From NCBI GenBank assembly GCA_039707655.1, contig CM077667.1:414389409-414453408 (forward strand): 64,000 nt of DNA, read 5' to 3'. Under the pieces are notes generated by a model, which did not search any database, was not told the origin of the DNA, and was given only the letters and a program-made list of their open reading frames with translations. Source of the DNA: Elymus sibiricus (taxonomy: Eukaryota > Streptophyta > Magnoliopsida > Poales > Poaceae). Within the stretch, counting starts at the first letter, position 1. Every line of letters begins with the position of its first letter. Of this stretch, positions 1-10,983 are shown one piece after another. The translations under genes and the position numbers were made by a program.

Positions 1-2587
1 CAAGGAAGAAGGAGACGCTGTTGGCTGATTTGAAGGAAACTTTTGATAATCTGCGGGCTTACAAGATGATGCTTAATCCGGCAAAGTGTGTATTTGGTGT
101 ACCTGCAGGCAAGCTCTTGGGGTTCTTGGTCTCCGAGCGTGGCATTGAGGCTAACCCAGACAAGATAAAGGCCATCACTTCTTTGTCTAAGCCGGCGTGT
201 ATTAATGATGTTCAGCGCTTGGCGGGTTGTATCGCCGCTCTAAGCCGTTTCATAAGCCGCCTGGTGAGAAAGCTATTCCTCTATATCAGATGATGAAGAA
301 GACATATGACTTCGTTTGGAGTGATGCGGCTAATGAGGCATTTGAGGCGCTCAGGAAGCAGTTGGCCGAGCCTCCCGTCTTGGCTGCTCCAGGGGAAAAG
401 GAGCCTTTGTTGTTGTATGTTGCGGCTAATAACAGAGCTGTCAGTGTTGCAGTTGTGGTGGAGCGCAAGGAGGCGGGTAAGGAGTACCCAGTCCAGCGGC
501 TGGTTTACTATGTCAGTGAGGTCTTGACGGAGTCCAAGCAGAGATATCCACATTGGCAAAAGCTGGTGTTTGGTGTATTCATGGCCAATCGCAAGCTGAA
601 GCATTATTTCCTTGGGCATCCGATCACAGTGGTCAGTTCTGCTCCTTTGGGAGATATCATTCAAAACAGAGAAGCTACTGGCAGGATTGCTAAGTGGGCA
701 ATTGAGCTTGGGCCTCTTAATCTAAAGTATGTGCCCCGGACGGCTGTAAAATCTCAAGCCCTGGTGGACTTCGTCAATGACTGGACAGAGTGTCAAGTAC
801 CTGAAGAGAAGCCGGACAATACATATTGGATGATTCATTTTGATGGTTCCAGGCAATTGGAAGGCTCGGGGGCTGGAGTTGTTTTAACTTCCCCGCGAGG
901 TGACAAATTCTGTTATGTTTTGAGGTTAATGTTTCCTTGTACTAAAAATGCAGCTGGATATGAGGCTTTGCTTCACGGGCTCCGTGTGGCCAAGGAGATG
1001 AATTTGAGCCGGGTTAGATGTCTTGGCGACTCAGACTTGGTGGCTCAGCAAGTCTCTGGCACGTGGGACTCTAAAGACCCTCGCATGGCAGCTTATCGCC
1101 AGGCGGTTGATGTTATCGCTGGCCACTTCAAGGGCTATCAGGTGGATCATATTGATCGGCGGAGAGATGAGGCGGCTGACGCGTTGTCAAGACTAGGTTC
1201 CCAGCGTAAGCCGGTGCCGCCTAATGTGTTCTTGGACGTGTTGCATCACCCGTCGGTTAAATTACCGTCGGAGGAGGATCTGGCTATACCTGACCCGAAA
1301 GGGCAATTGGTGGTGGCTCTCCATGCAATCCCTAATTGGACATTGCCTTATCTGGCGTATCTGACCCGCGGCGAGTTACCTCAAGACGAGACTCTGGCAC
1401 GGCAGATCATAAGGCGGTCTAAAGCCATGACTATTGTCAATGGCGAATTACACAGGCGCAGTGTGACTGGCGTCTTTCAGCGATGTGTCTCTCCTGACGA
1501 GGGCCGCGAAATCCTGCAGGAGATACATGCCGGCGATTGTGGTCATTACGCCGGGTCAAAATCTTTAGTGGCCAAGGCTTTTCGACATGGTTTCTACTGG
1601 TTAACCGCTCATAAAGATGCAGAGTACTTGGTCAGTAAATGTGACGGGTGCCAGAAATTTGGGCGACGTGCCCATGTGCCGGCTCAAGAGTTACGGATGA
1701 TTCCAATCACCTGGCCGTTTGCAGTCTGGGGGCTTGATATGGTGGGACCTTTTAAGAGGTCTAAGGACAAGAAGACCCACCTCTTGGTGGCGGTTGACAA
1801 GTTTACTAAGTGGATTGAAGCTGAGCCGGTCAGCAAGTGTGATGCAGCAACAACAGTTCAGTTCATCAAAAAGCTGATCTTTCGGTTTGGTTATCCTCAA
1901 AGTATCATCACTAACAATGGCACAAACCTGTCCAAGGGGGCTATGAAGGAGTTTTGCGATAGTGAGCATATCCGCCTCGATGTATCTTCTGTGGCTCACC
2001 CACAGTCTAATGGTCAAGCAGAGCGTGCTAACCAGGAAATTTTGAGAGGGATAAAACCCTGGCTTATGGTTCCTTTGGAGCGCACACCGGGTTGTTGGGT
2101 GGAGGATTTACCTTCAGTTCTTTGGAGCATAAGAACCACCCCCAACAGATCAACGGGCTATACGCCTTTCTTCATGGTTTATGGCGCAGAAGCTATTCTC
2201 CCCAGTGATATTCGTCATGACTCGCCCAGAGTGGCGGCTTACGTGGAAGCTGATAATGAGGCGGCACGTCAGGATGCTTTGGATGCCTTAGACGAAGAAC
2301 GGGATCTTGCAGCAGCTCGGTCCGCGATTTACCAGCAAGACCTGCGTCGCTATCATAGCCGCAGGGTCAAGACCCGGACGTTCCAAGAAGGCGACTTAGT
2401 ACTCCGGTTGATTCAAGACCAGTCAGATATGCATAAGTTATCACCTCCTTGGGAAGGACCGTTTGTGATCAGCAGAAATCTCAACAATGGCTCCTATTAT
2501 CTCATTGATATACGGGAGAGTGACAAGTCACGCACTTCGGGTGAAGAGACTAAAAGGTCGTGGAATATTGCTCACCTTCGGCCATAG
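1..2587 (+). pseudogene. pol: Tat-type Gypsy pol fragment: RT end, two RNase H regions, integrase
   Basis: Polyprotein remnant for reverse transcription and integration. Bases 1-260 encode the end of RT (LNPAKCVFG, GIEANPDK motifs). A one-base deletion near 262-268 shifts the frame, and an open stretch then runs to TAG at 2585-2587. In the 227-2587 frame, residues ~25-180 are the usual Gypsy RNase H region, degenerate at its acidic sites. Residues ~200-325 are a second, archaeal-type RNase H with D206 (HFDGS), E246, D268 and D318. The integrase zinc finger is at ~430-485 (H..H..CDGC). The integrase core has D504 (GLDMVGPF), N563 where the second catalytic Asp is expected (TNNGTN), and E599, with 35 residues between 563 and 599. 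The frameshift and the Asp-to-Asn change make it non-functional. No start is assigned because the 5' end is cut by the window. Confidence 0.9.
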
Positions 2588-3412
2588 TATACTTAAGCCG
2601 CCAGTCCGGCTCTCATCAATGTACATATTCCTATCATTGTATATACCATCTTTTATGATATAATAAAGATGGCATCCCCATGATTAGGGGCGTCTGCCGT
2701 TTTTTCTGCACTAAGTCTCGTGCAAAGGAGTTGATCCTTCATCAGATCACTTGGGGGCTTCCAACCCACTGGGTTTAGCTTTCATACCCTCTTGTCCAGG
2801 CTTTATATGCCATGAATCTTGTGCAAAGGAGTTGATCCTTCATCAGGTCACTTGGGGGCTTCCAACCCACTGGGTTTAGCTTTCATACCCTCTTGGCCAG
2901 GCTTTATATGCCATGTTCGAGTTAAACCTGCCTGTTTGCAACTTGCTACTCCACCAAGTGACCCGCCGAACTCTTGACAGTCAATCTTGCTCAGAGACCC
3001 TGAACTTTCATAGTGAATCTCGCACAAAGACCCTGAACTTGTCAAGGTTTAAACGGCGGCTTTTGTCACGAGAGAGCCGGCTTACAGTGAGCTAGGATAA
3101 ACTCGCCTTGTTTGCTGTAGTCTCTCCGCTATGTGGCCCGTTTGTACTCTTAGCAATGTCAATCTTTTAAAGACCCTGAACTTGCTAAGGTTTAAACGAC
3201 GGATTTATGTCACGTGAGAGCCGACTTACGAGGTTTTCAGGCTTTTATGCCTAGCTTCTTCGGAAGCAATACAAAATTTATCTTGAAAAAATAAAGTTCT
3301 CCTGTCTGGATGTGCCTTTAAAGCCAACTCATTAGGCAGGAGATACGCAAATACATATTCTGTTTCTTGTTTTTTGCAGGCATTTTTCATGATAAGATTC
3401 TAAGTCATTTGG
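2588..3412 (+). other. Non-coding 3' region of element B after pol
   Basis: No credible reading frame. It contains a 101-bp tandem duplication (2714-2915) and a second pair of imperfect repeats (about 3012-3091 and 3170-3232), both sharing AAGACCCTGAACTTG and GGTTTAAACG. Polypurine-like ACTTGGGGGCTTCC occurs at about 2749 and 2850. Repeat-rich 3' regions are known for Tat-clade elements. Confidence 0.7.
2714..2915 (+). repeat. Two-copy tandem repeat, 101-bp unit
   Basis: Copies at about 2714-2814 and 2815-2915 are nearly identical, differing at only a few bases (for example CTCGTGCAAAGG against CTTGTGCAAAGG). Each includes TGCAAAGGAGTTGATCC, CACTTGGGGGCTTCC and GGCTTTATATGCCATG. It lies in the untranslated 3' region of B. 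Confidence 0.9.
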
Positions 3413-3417
3413 GGTAA

Positions 3418-3815
3418 TGATACGTCTCCAACGTATCTATAATTTTTGATTGTTCCATGCTATTATATTATCGGTTTTGGATGTTTTATATGCATGTATA
3501 TGCTATTTTATATTGTTTTTGGGACTAACCTACTAACCTAGAGCCCAGTGCCAGTTTCTGTTTTTTCCTTGTTTTTAAATTTTACAGAAAAGGAATATCA
3601 AACGGAGTCCAAACGGAATAAAAACTTACGGTGATTTTTTATGGACCAGAAGAGACCCACGGGGCATCGGAGTTGGGCCAGAAGAGCCACGAGGCAGCCA
3701 CAAGCCTAGGGGTGCCCCCACTAGGGCGCGCCCCCCTGGCTTGTCTTCGCCTCGTGGCCCCCCTTGACGTGAGACCGACGCCAAAAATTCTTATAAATAC
3801 CCAAACCTCCAGAAA
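3418..3815 (+). repeat. Truncated 5' LTR of element A
   Basis: It matches 9023-9423 of the 3' LTR, apart from small changes around 3709-3725. Identity stops after CCTCCAGAAA at 3815; the 3' LTR goes on for about 1.28 kb more. Confidence 0.92.
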
Positions 3816-3821
3816 TAATGA

Positions 3822-5499
3822 TAGTATGAATTGAGTGATGAGCATGATTGCAATGTTGTTAGTATGAATTCTTTGAATATCCATAGTACTAATGATGATT
3901 GCACTAGTCATGATAAAAAATTCTTATAAGCATGTCAATTATTGTGGAGTGCATAGAGTTTGTGAAGACATGCCTAAAAGGGAAGATAGATTTTGTAAGA
4001 GGCATAAGTATTTAGAAACTAAATGGTTGCAAGAGAGGCTATATGTTTGTGATGAAAGACTTAATATTTCTCGCCGTCCTTGTGAACTTTGCAATGAAAG
4101 TGGTCATTTTAATTTCCAATGTGAATTATTTCATGATCGAATTGTGTCCAAAAATTGTGATAACCTCATTACCCTTGAGCATCATAATGAACTTAGTCTA
4201 TTTTTGGGGTATGAAGAAATGAAACATAAAACTATGGATGTTCCAGCTTGGGTTCTCATGAAAATGATTGATTTTCATCTAAATGAAATCTATATGTATT
4301 GCGTGGTAAATTGCATTGAGAATCCTTATATTGCCAATTACTTAAAAACAAGAAAACAAATAGAAGATGAAGATAATACTAATGAAGGGGAAGAGGTTTC
4401 CCAATATCCTCCTATTTTTTCTTATGATGAATCAGGTAATGAGGAGGAGCTTTTTATTCAACCAACCTCTTCAAAAAGAAGCTTGGAGGAATTAAATAAA
4501 CCCGCACATAATGTGGTAAAGAAGAAGAAAAGAAGGAAAAGTAAAGGTAAAGAGGTATCTCTCCCAAATAATGTTGCTCCCGTTATTGATAGGCCTCATG
4601 AGAATGAATCAAAAATAGTTGTGGAAGATTATACACTTGAGGATGATTTTGTTATGCCTATTGTTTGTTGTGATAATTATGATTGGGAAGATAATGATAC
4701 TTCTTATAATCTTGAAAATATTTATGGCACCAACTTGGAAGATGATGATAATAATTGCTATACTATTGGTGCTATTCATACTATTAATGATGAGAGTGAT
4801 TATGTTTATGATATACAAAGCCACAAGCTTGGGGATGCTATGTTTAATGAAAATGACATGTTTGAGAATTTATTTGCTGCAATTAATGTTTGTCACAAGC
4901 TTGGGGATGCTATGCTTAATGAAGATGATCTTTTTATTCCCCCTACTTTGAATGATCAAATTTGTTATAATGACTGCATGCCTCCTACTTATGATGATTA
5001 TTGTGATGATACTTATGCGATGAAAAAGAGTGATTATTACTATTATGATACTTGTCATAATTATTAATATCCTTTTACTGAATATTACTCTTTTAATGTG
5101 GAACCAATTTGTAGTATTCAATTCTTTTATGATACTCCCACTATTAGTCATGAGAAGAAATTTTCTTGTGTGGAGAGTAGTAAAATTTCTATGCTTGTAG
5201 ATCATGAAAAGAATGCTTTATGTGCTGGTTATATTGTTGAATTAGTTCATGATGCTACTGAAAATTATTATGAGAGAGGATCTTATGCTTCTACATATTG
5301 CAATAATATCAAGTTTCGTCTCTATGTGTTGAAAGTTTTGAAGTCATGCTTGTTTTGCCTTCCTATGCTAGTTGATTCTTGTTCCCATAAATTGTTTGCT
5401 CACAAAATCCCTATGCATAGGAAGTGGGTTAGACTTAAATGTGCTAGCCAAATGCTTCATGATGCTCCTGTTATGTTTCAATTCTTATCTTTTATGTGA
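3822..5499 (+). pseudogene. Gag-like protein of element A with zinc knuckle, broken
   Basis: An open frame runs 3892-5067 and continues in the same frame after TAA at 5065-5067 to 5499. Upstream codons from about 3822 are open in another frame up to an A-run at about 3914-3919, pointing to a one-base frameshift there, so the listed ATG at 3892 is probably not native. A CX2CX4HX4C zinc knuckle (CELCNESGHFNFQC) supports a nucleic-acid-binding Gag role. The middle is Lys-rich (KKKKRRKSKGK), followed by an Asp/Asn/Tyr-rich acidic stretch. A 72-bp repeat (starts 4822 and 4894) encodes HKLGDAM twice, and its DNA matches the element's polypurine motif. No protease or pol follows. The N terminus was lost with the 5' LTR deletion. 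Function is inferred from the knuckle and position. Confidence 0.72.
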
Positions 5500-5689
5500 G
5501 CATCATTGAAATCATCATACCTAGCTAAAAAGGCATTAAAGAAAAGCGCTTGTTGGGAGACAACCCAACATTTATACCTACTGTTTTTGTGTGTCCACAT
5601 GATTAAGCTACTGTATAATTATGTTTTATAGCATTTGTTTCAATAAAGTGCTAAGTAAAGCCTTTGGGATAGTGTGGATGATAGTTGAC

Positions 5690-7056
5690 TTGATTCTGTG
5701 CAAAAACAGAAACTTTTGCTCTCAGTCCAGGAATTTTTTAAATTCAGTGGAACGTGCTTTTGATCTGAATTTTTGACACATGATTGAAATACAAATTTCA
5801 TAGATTTTCCTAATTGTTCAGAATTTTTATAGACATGGAAGTATGGTTACACTACAGATCTTCACAGACTGTTCTGTTTTTGACAGATTCTGTTTTGCAT
5901 GCATAGTTTACTTGTTTTAGTGTTTCTATAGCTTATATTGAGTGATATAAATTATGGGAATGATAGAATACAGTAGGTATGATGTGGGAACAATTATGAA
6001 TCTTGTCTTGACAGTACCTAAGTGAATTATTTATCTTTATTACACTAACCCTTCTTACGAAGTTCCGTTAAGTTTTGTGTGATTGAAGTTTTCAAGTTTT
6101 GGGTGAGACACCGATATGAGGAGAACAAGGAGTGACAAGAACCTAATCTTGGGGATGCTCAAGGCACCCCAAGGTAATATCCAAGGAATACTCAAGCGCC
6201 TAAGCTTGGGTATGCCCCGGAAGGCATCCCCTCTTTCATCTTCAACACTATCGGTATATCTTACTTGGAGCTATATTTTTATTCGTCACATAATATGTGC
6301 TTTGCTTGGATAGTCATTATATTTTGTTATTTTCTGTTAGGTTTTATTCATAATCTTGTTTTCAATAAAAATTTCCAAGAATTGTCTTAGGATGCTTGCA
6401 TTGCATGTTTTGATGTGTGCTGTGTAAAAACAGAAACTTTTGCTGTAGTGTTTGAATTTTCATATTTTACTGGAACGTGGAACGTTTCTGAAATTTTTAC
6501 ACAGTATTTTCATATAAATTATTTAGCATGTCCTAAATTTTCATAATTATTTGAGTTACATAAGTACACTGTTTTCATAAATTTCTCGAGACTGTTCTGT
6601 TTGGACAGATTGCTGTCATAGTTTCGTTATCTACTTATCCTATAGTTTCCATAGCCTATATTGGTAGATATAAATTGTGGAGATGATAGTAAAAAGTAGA
6701 TGATGTTTGAAATTATTATGCAACTTGTCTTAGCAGTACATAAAGAGTTGATTTTTTATTATGTGTACTAACCTATCTCACGAGTTCTTTTCGAGTTTTG
6801 TGTGGATGAAGTTTTTGAGAATAGGTGAAACCGGGATATGAGTGGATTGAACGAGATACAAAAGCTCAAGCTTGGGGATGCCCAATGCACCCCAAGTAAA
6901 TATTTCAAGAAGTCTCAAGCATCTAAGCTTGGGGGTAGCATCCCACCTCTCTTCCTCAACTATCGGTTAGCCTATGTTGAGCCTAAATTTTTATTCGTTC
7001 ACATGATGCGTGCTATTCTTGGAGTTATATTTTTGTTTAGTTTGCTGTTTGAATAA
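5690..7056 (+). repeat. Duplicated ~640-bp non-coding module with polypurine-like hairpins
   Basis: Both copies follow the same order: AAAAACAGAAACTTTTGCT, TGGAACGTG, GACTGTTCTGTTT, a GTTTTGTGTG segment with GAAGTTTT, then a CTTGGGGATGC-type motif, and a second AAGCTTGGG motif near a GCATCCC complement. The copies are clearly diverged. Short open frames at 6116-6313 and 6838-7056 lie in the same module, but the module is better read as non-coding. Confidence 0.7.
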
Positions 7057-8131
7057 AATACTTAAGATCTGAAATTCTTAGATGAGAGAGTCTTCACATA
7101 GTTATTTAATTGTTGGCTACTCATTGATCTTCACTTATATCTTTTTGGAGTAGTTTGTCTTTTGCTCTAGTGCTTCACTTATATCTTTGTAGAGCACGGC
7201 GGTGGTTTCATTTTATAGAAATTGATGAACTCTCATGCTTCACTTATATTATTTTGAGAGTCTATAAACAGCATGGTAACTTGCTTAGGTTATGAATTTA
7301 GTCCTAATATAACGGGCATCCAAGAGGGATATAATAAAAACTTTCATATAAAGTGCATTGAATACTATGAGAAGTTTGATTCCTTATGATTGTTTTGAGA
7401 TATAAAGATGGTAATATTAGAGACATGCTAGTGAGTAATTGTGGATTGGTAGAAATACTTCTGTTAAAGGTTGTGATTCCCGTAGCATGCACGTATGGTG
7501 AACCGTTATGTGACGAAGTCGGAGCATGATTTATTTATTGAATGTCTTCCTTTGTGTGGAGGTCGGGATCGCGCGATGGTTAACTCCTACCAACCCTTCC
7601 CCTAGGGGCATGCATCTAGTACTATGTTTCGATGACTAATAGACTTTTGTAATAAGTATGTGAGTTCTTTATGACTAATGTTGAGTCCATGGATTATACG
7701 CACTCTCACCCTTCCACCTTTGCTAGCCTCTCTAGTACCGCACAACTTTCGCCGGTGCATTAAACCCACCTTCCTCAAAACAGCCACCATACCTACCTAT
7801 TATGGCATTTCCATTGCCATTCCGAGATATATTGCCATGCAACTTCCACCGTTCCGTTTATCATGGCACGCACCATCATTGTCATATTGCTTAGCATGAT
7901 CGTAAGATAGCTAGCATGATGTTTTCATGGCTACGCTAGATCATTGCACATCCCGGTACACCGCCGGAGGCATTCATATAGAGCCATATCTTGTTCAAGT
8001 ATCGAGTTGTAATTCTTGAGTTGTAAGTAAATAAAAGTGTGATGATCATCATTATAGAGCATTGTCCCATGTGAGGAAAGGATGATGGAGACTATGATTC
8101 CCTCACAAGTCGAGATGAGTCTCCGGACTTA

Positions 8132-8246
8132 ACAAAAAATAAAAGAGGCCAGAGAAGCCCAAATAAAAAAAAGAGGCCAAAGATGCCCACCAAAAGAAAA
8201 AAAATGAAAAAAAGAGAAAAAAATGAGAGAAAAGAGAGAAGGGGCA
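8132..8246 (+). repeat. Purine-rich low-complexity tract
   Basis: Almost entirely A and G on the + strand, with repeated AGAGGCCA. No gene signal. Confidence 0.8.
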
Positions 8247-9006
8247 ATGCTACTATCCCTTTTCCACACTTGTGCTTCAAAGTAGCACCATGATCTTCAT
8301 GATAGAGAGTCTCCTATATTGTCACTTTCATATACTAGTGGGATTTTTTCATTATAGAACTTGGCTTGTATATTCCAATGATGGGCTTCCTCAAATTGCC
8401 CTAGGTCTTCGTGAGCAAACGAGTTGGATGCACACCCACTAAGTTTCTTTTTGAGCTTTCATACACTTATAGCTCTAGTGCATCCGTTGCATGGCAATCC
8501 CTACTCACTCACATTGATATCTATTGATGGGCATCTCCATAGCCCGTTGATACGCCTAGTTGGTGTGAGGTTATCTCCTTCTTTTTTGTCTTCTCCACAA
8601 CCACCATATTCTATTCCACCTATAGTGCTATGTCCATGGCTCATGCTCATGTATTGCGTGAAAGTTGAAAAAGTGTGAGAACACTAAAGTATGAAACAAT
8701 TGCTTGGCTAAAACCGGGGTTGTGCATGATTTAATACTTTGTGTGATGAAGATGGAGCATAGCCAGACTATATGATTTTGTAGGGATAACTTTCTTTGGC
8801 CATGTTATTTTGAGAAGACATGATTGCTTTATTAGTATGCTTGAAGTATTATTGTTTTTATGTCAACATTAAACTTTTGTTTTGAATCTTATGGAACTGA
8901 ATATTCATGCCACAATAAAGAAAATTACATGGATGAGTATGTTAGGTAGCATTCCACATCAAAATTTCTGTTTTTATCATTTACCTACTCGAGGACGAGC
9001 AGGAAT

Positions 9007-9022
9007 TAAGCTTGGAGATGCT
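9007..9022 (+). other. Polypurine tract of element A
   Basis: TTAAGCTTGGAGATGCT lies directly 5' of the 3' LTR at 9023, the position where plus-strand DNA synthesis is primed. Element I has TTAAGCTTGGGGATGC at the equivalent place. Confidence 0.75.
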
Positions 9023-10702
9023 TGATACGTCTCCATCGTATCTATAATTTTTGATTGTTCCATGCTATTATATTATCGGTTTTGGATGTTTTATATGCAT
9101 GTATATGCTATTTTATATTGTTTTTGGGACTAACCTACTAACCTAGAGCCCTGTGCCAGTTTTTGTTTTTTCCTTGTTTTTAAGTTTTACAGAAAAGGAA
9201 TATCAAACGGAGTCCAAACAGAATAAAAACTTACGGTGATTTTTTATGGACCAGAAGAGACCCACGGGGCATCGGAGTTGGGCCAGAAGAGCCACGAGGC
9301 AGCCACAAGCCTAGGGGGCACGCCCCCCTAGGGCGCGCCCCCCTGGCTTGTCATCGCCTCGTGGCCCCCCTTGACGTGAGACCGACGCCAAAAATTCTTA
9401 TAAATACCCAAACCTCCAGAAAGAAACCTAGATCGGGAGTTCCGCCGCCGCAAGCCTCTGTAGCCATGAAAAACCAATCGGGCGGCCGTTCCGGCACCCT
9501 GCCGGAGCGGGAAACCATCACCGGTGGCCATCTTCATCATCCCGGTGGTCTCCATGATGAGGAGGGAGTAGTTCACCCTCGGGGCTGAGGGTATGTACCA
9601 GTAGCTATGTGTTTGATCTCTCTCTCTCTCTCTCTCTCTCGTGTTCTTGAGATGACACAATCTTGATGTACCGCGAGCTTTATTAATATAGATGAATCAT
9701 ATGGAGTTTTCCCCTCTCTATCTTCTTGTGATGAATTGAGTTTTACCTTTGAAGTTTTCTTATCGGATTGAGTCTTTAAAGGATTTGAGAACACTTGATG
9801 TATGTCTTGCGACGGGATATCCGTGGTGACAATGGGATGTTCTATTGATCCACTTGATGTATGTTTTGGTGATCAACTTGCGGGTTCCGTGACCTTGGGA
9901 ATCTATGCATAGGGGTTGGCACATGTTTTCGTTTTGACTCTCCGGTAGAAACTTTGGGGCACTCTTTGAAGTTCTTTGTGTTGGATTGAACATGATGAAT
10001 CTGAAATTGTGTGATGCATATCGTATAATCAAGCCCATGGGTACTCGTGGTGACATTGGAGTATCTAGTTGACATTAGGGTTTTGGTTGATGTGTATCTT
10101 AAGGTGTTATTTTAGTACGAACTCTAGGGCTGTTCGTGACACTTATAGGGATAGCTCATAAGATTGATCGGAAAAGATAACTTTGAGGTGGTTTCGTACC
10201 CTACAATAATTTCTTCGTTTGTTCTCCGCTATTTGTGACTTTGGAGTGAACTCTTTGTCGCACGTGAGGGATTTACATATGATTCAACTATGTCAGTATT
10301 GTTGAGAGAACTTGCACTAGTGAAAGTATGAACCCCGGGCCTTGTTTCTAAGCATTGCAATACCATTTGTGCTCACTTTTATCATTAGTTACCTTGCTGT
10401 TTTTTTATTTTCAGATTACAAAAACCTATATCTACCATCTATATTACACTTGTATCACCATCTCTTCGCCGAACTAGTGCACCTATACAATTTACCATTG
10501 TATTGGGTGTGTTGGGGACACAAGAGACTCTTTGTTATTTGGTTGTAGGGTTGTTTGAGAGAGACCATCTTCATCCTACGCCTCCCACGGATTGATAAAC
10601 CTTAGGTCATCCACTTGGGGGAAATTTGCTACTATCCTACAAAACTCTGCGCTTGGAGGCCCAACACGAGTCTACAAGAAGAAGGTTGCGTAGTAGACAT
10701 CA
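9023..10702 (+). repeat. 3' LTR of element A
   Basis: 1680 bp from TGATACG to GACATCA, followed by TSD GGTAA. It contains a TATAAATA promoter-like box (~9401), a (TC)n microsatellite (9617-9640), and a 7-10 bp near-palindrome at its start (GATACG...CGTATC). Confidence 0.92.
9617..9640 (+). repeat. (TC)n microsatellite in the LTR of A
   Basis: Twelve uninterrupted TC units. Confidence 0.95.
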
Positions 10703-10983
10703 GGTAACCCCGGCTTAGCATTGCTCATGACATACAACCCGCCGGGGGAGTCAAAGCAGTCAGACGGTTATATATCAAGACAGTTATGCTAAGTCACCGG
10801 TGTATGGGCTGAAAGAAGTTTGAAAGGTGCACGAAGGCACAACAGCAGGCGATTAAATGTTTTCTACTGCTATTACAAGGCTGTCAAGGAGCCCAAAAAT
10901 TCGTGGGATTAAGTTTTTGCAGCAAAATATAACCCGGCATATCAACAGGGCCGGGTCACCTTCATTTGAAGCAAGCTCTTTAC

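Larger units (their letters stand above)
5500..9008 (+). other. Long non-coding 3' region of element A
   Basis: About 3.5 kb without a supportable gene. It holds two diverged copies of a ~640-bp module (about 5690-6310 and 6410-7056), an AT-rich stretch with repeated TGCTTCACTTATAT motifs (about 7110-7260), and a purine-rich tract (8132-8246). A related arrangement occurs in element I at about 58480-59600, so this is a conserved non-coding architecture shared by two families. Confidence 0.7.
3418..10702 (+). mobile_element. Element A: gag-only LTR retrotransposon with deleted 5' LTR
   Basis: TSD GGTAA is exact at 3413-3417 and 10703-10707. The 3' LTR is 9023-10702 (1680 bp, TG...CA). The 5' LTR survives only as 3418-3815 and then jumps into gag-like coding sequence, so the rest of the LTR, the primer-binding site and the gag start were deleted after insertion. 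The interior has one broken gag-like frame and a long non-coding 3' region; no protease, RT or integrase is visible. The LTR start TGATACGTCTCCA is shared with elements E and I. This type belongs to abundant non-autonomous Triticeae Gypsy-like families; the exact family is uncertain. Confidence 0.92.

Noticed and set aside
281..664. Minus-strand 127-residue frame
   Set aside because: Antisense shadow of B's pol.
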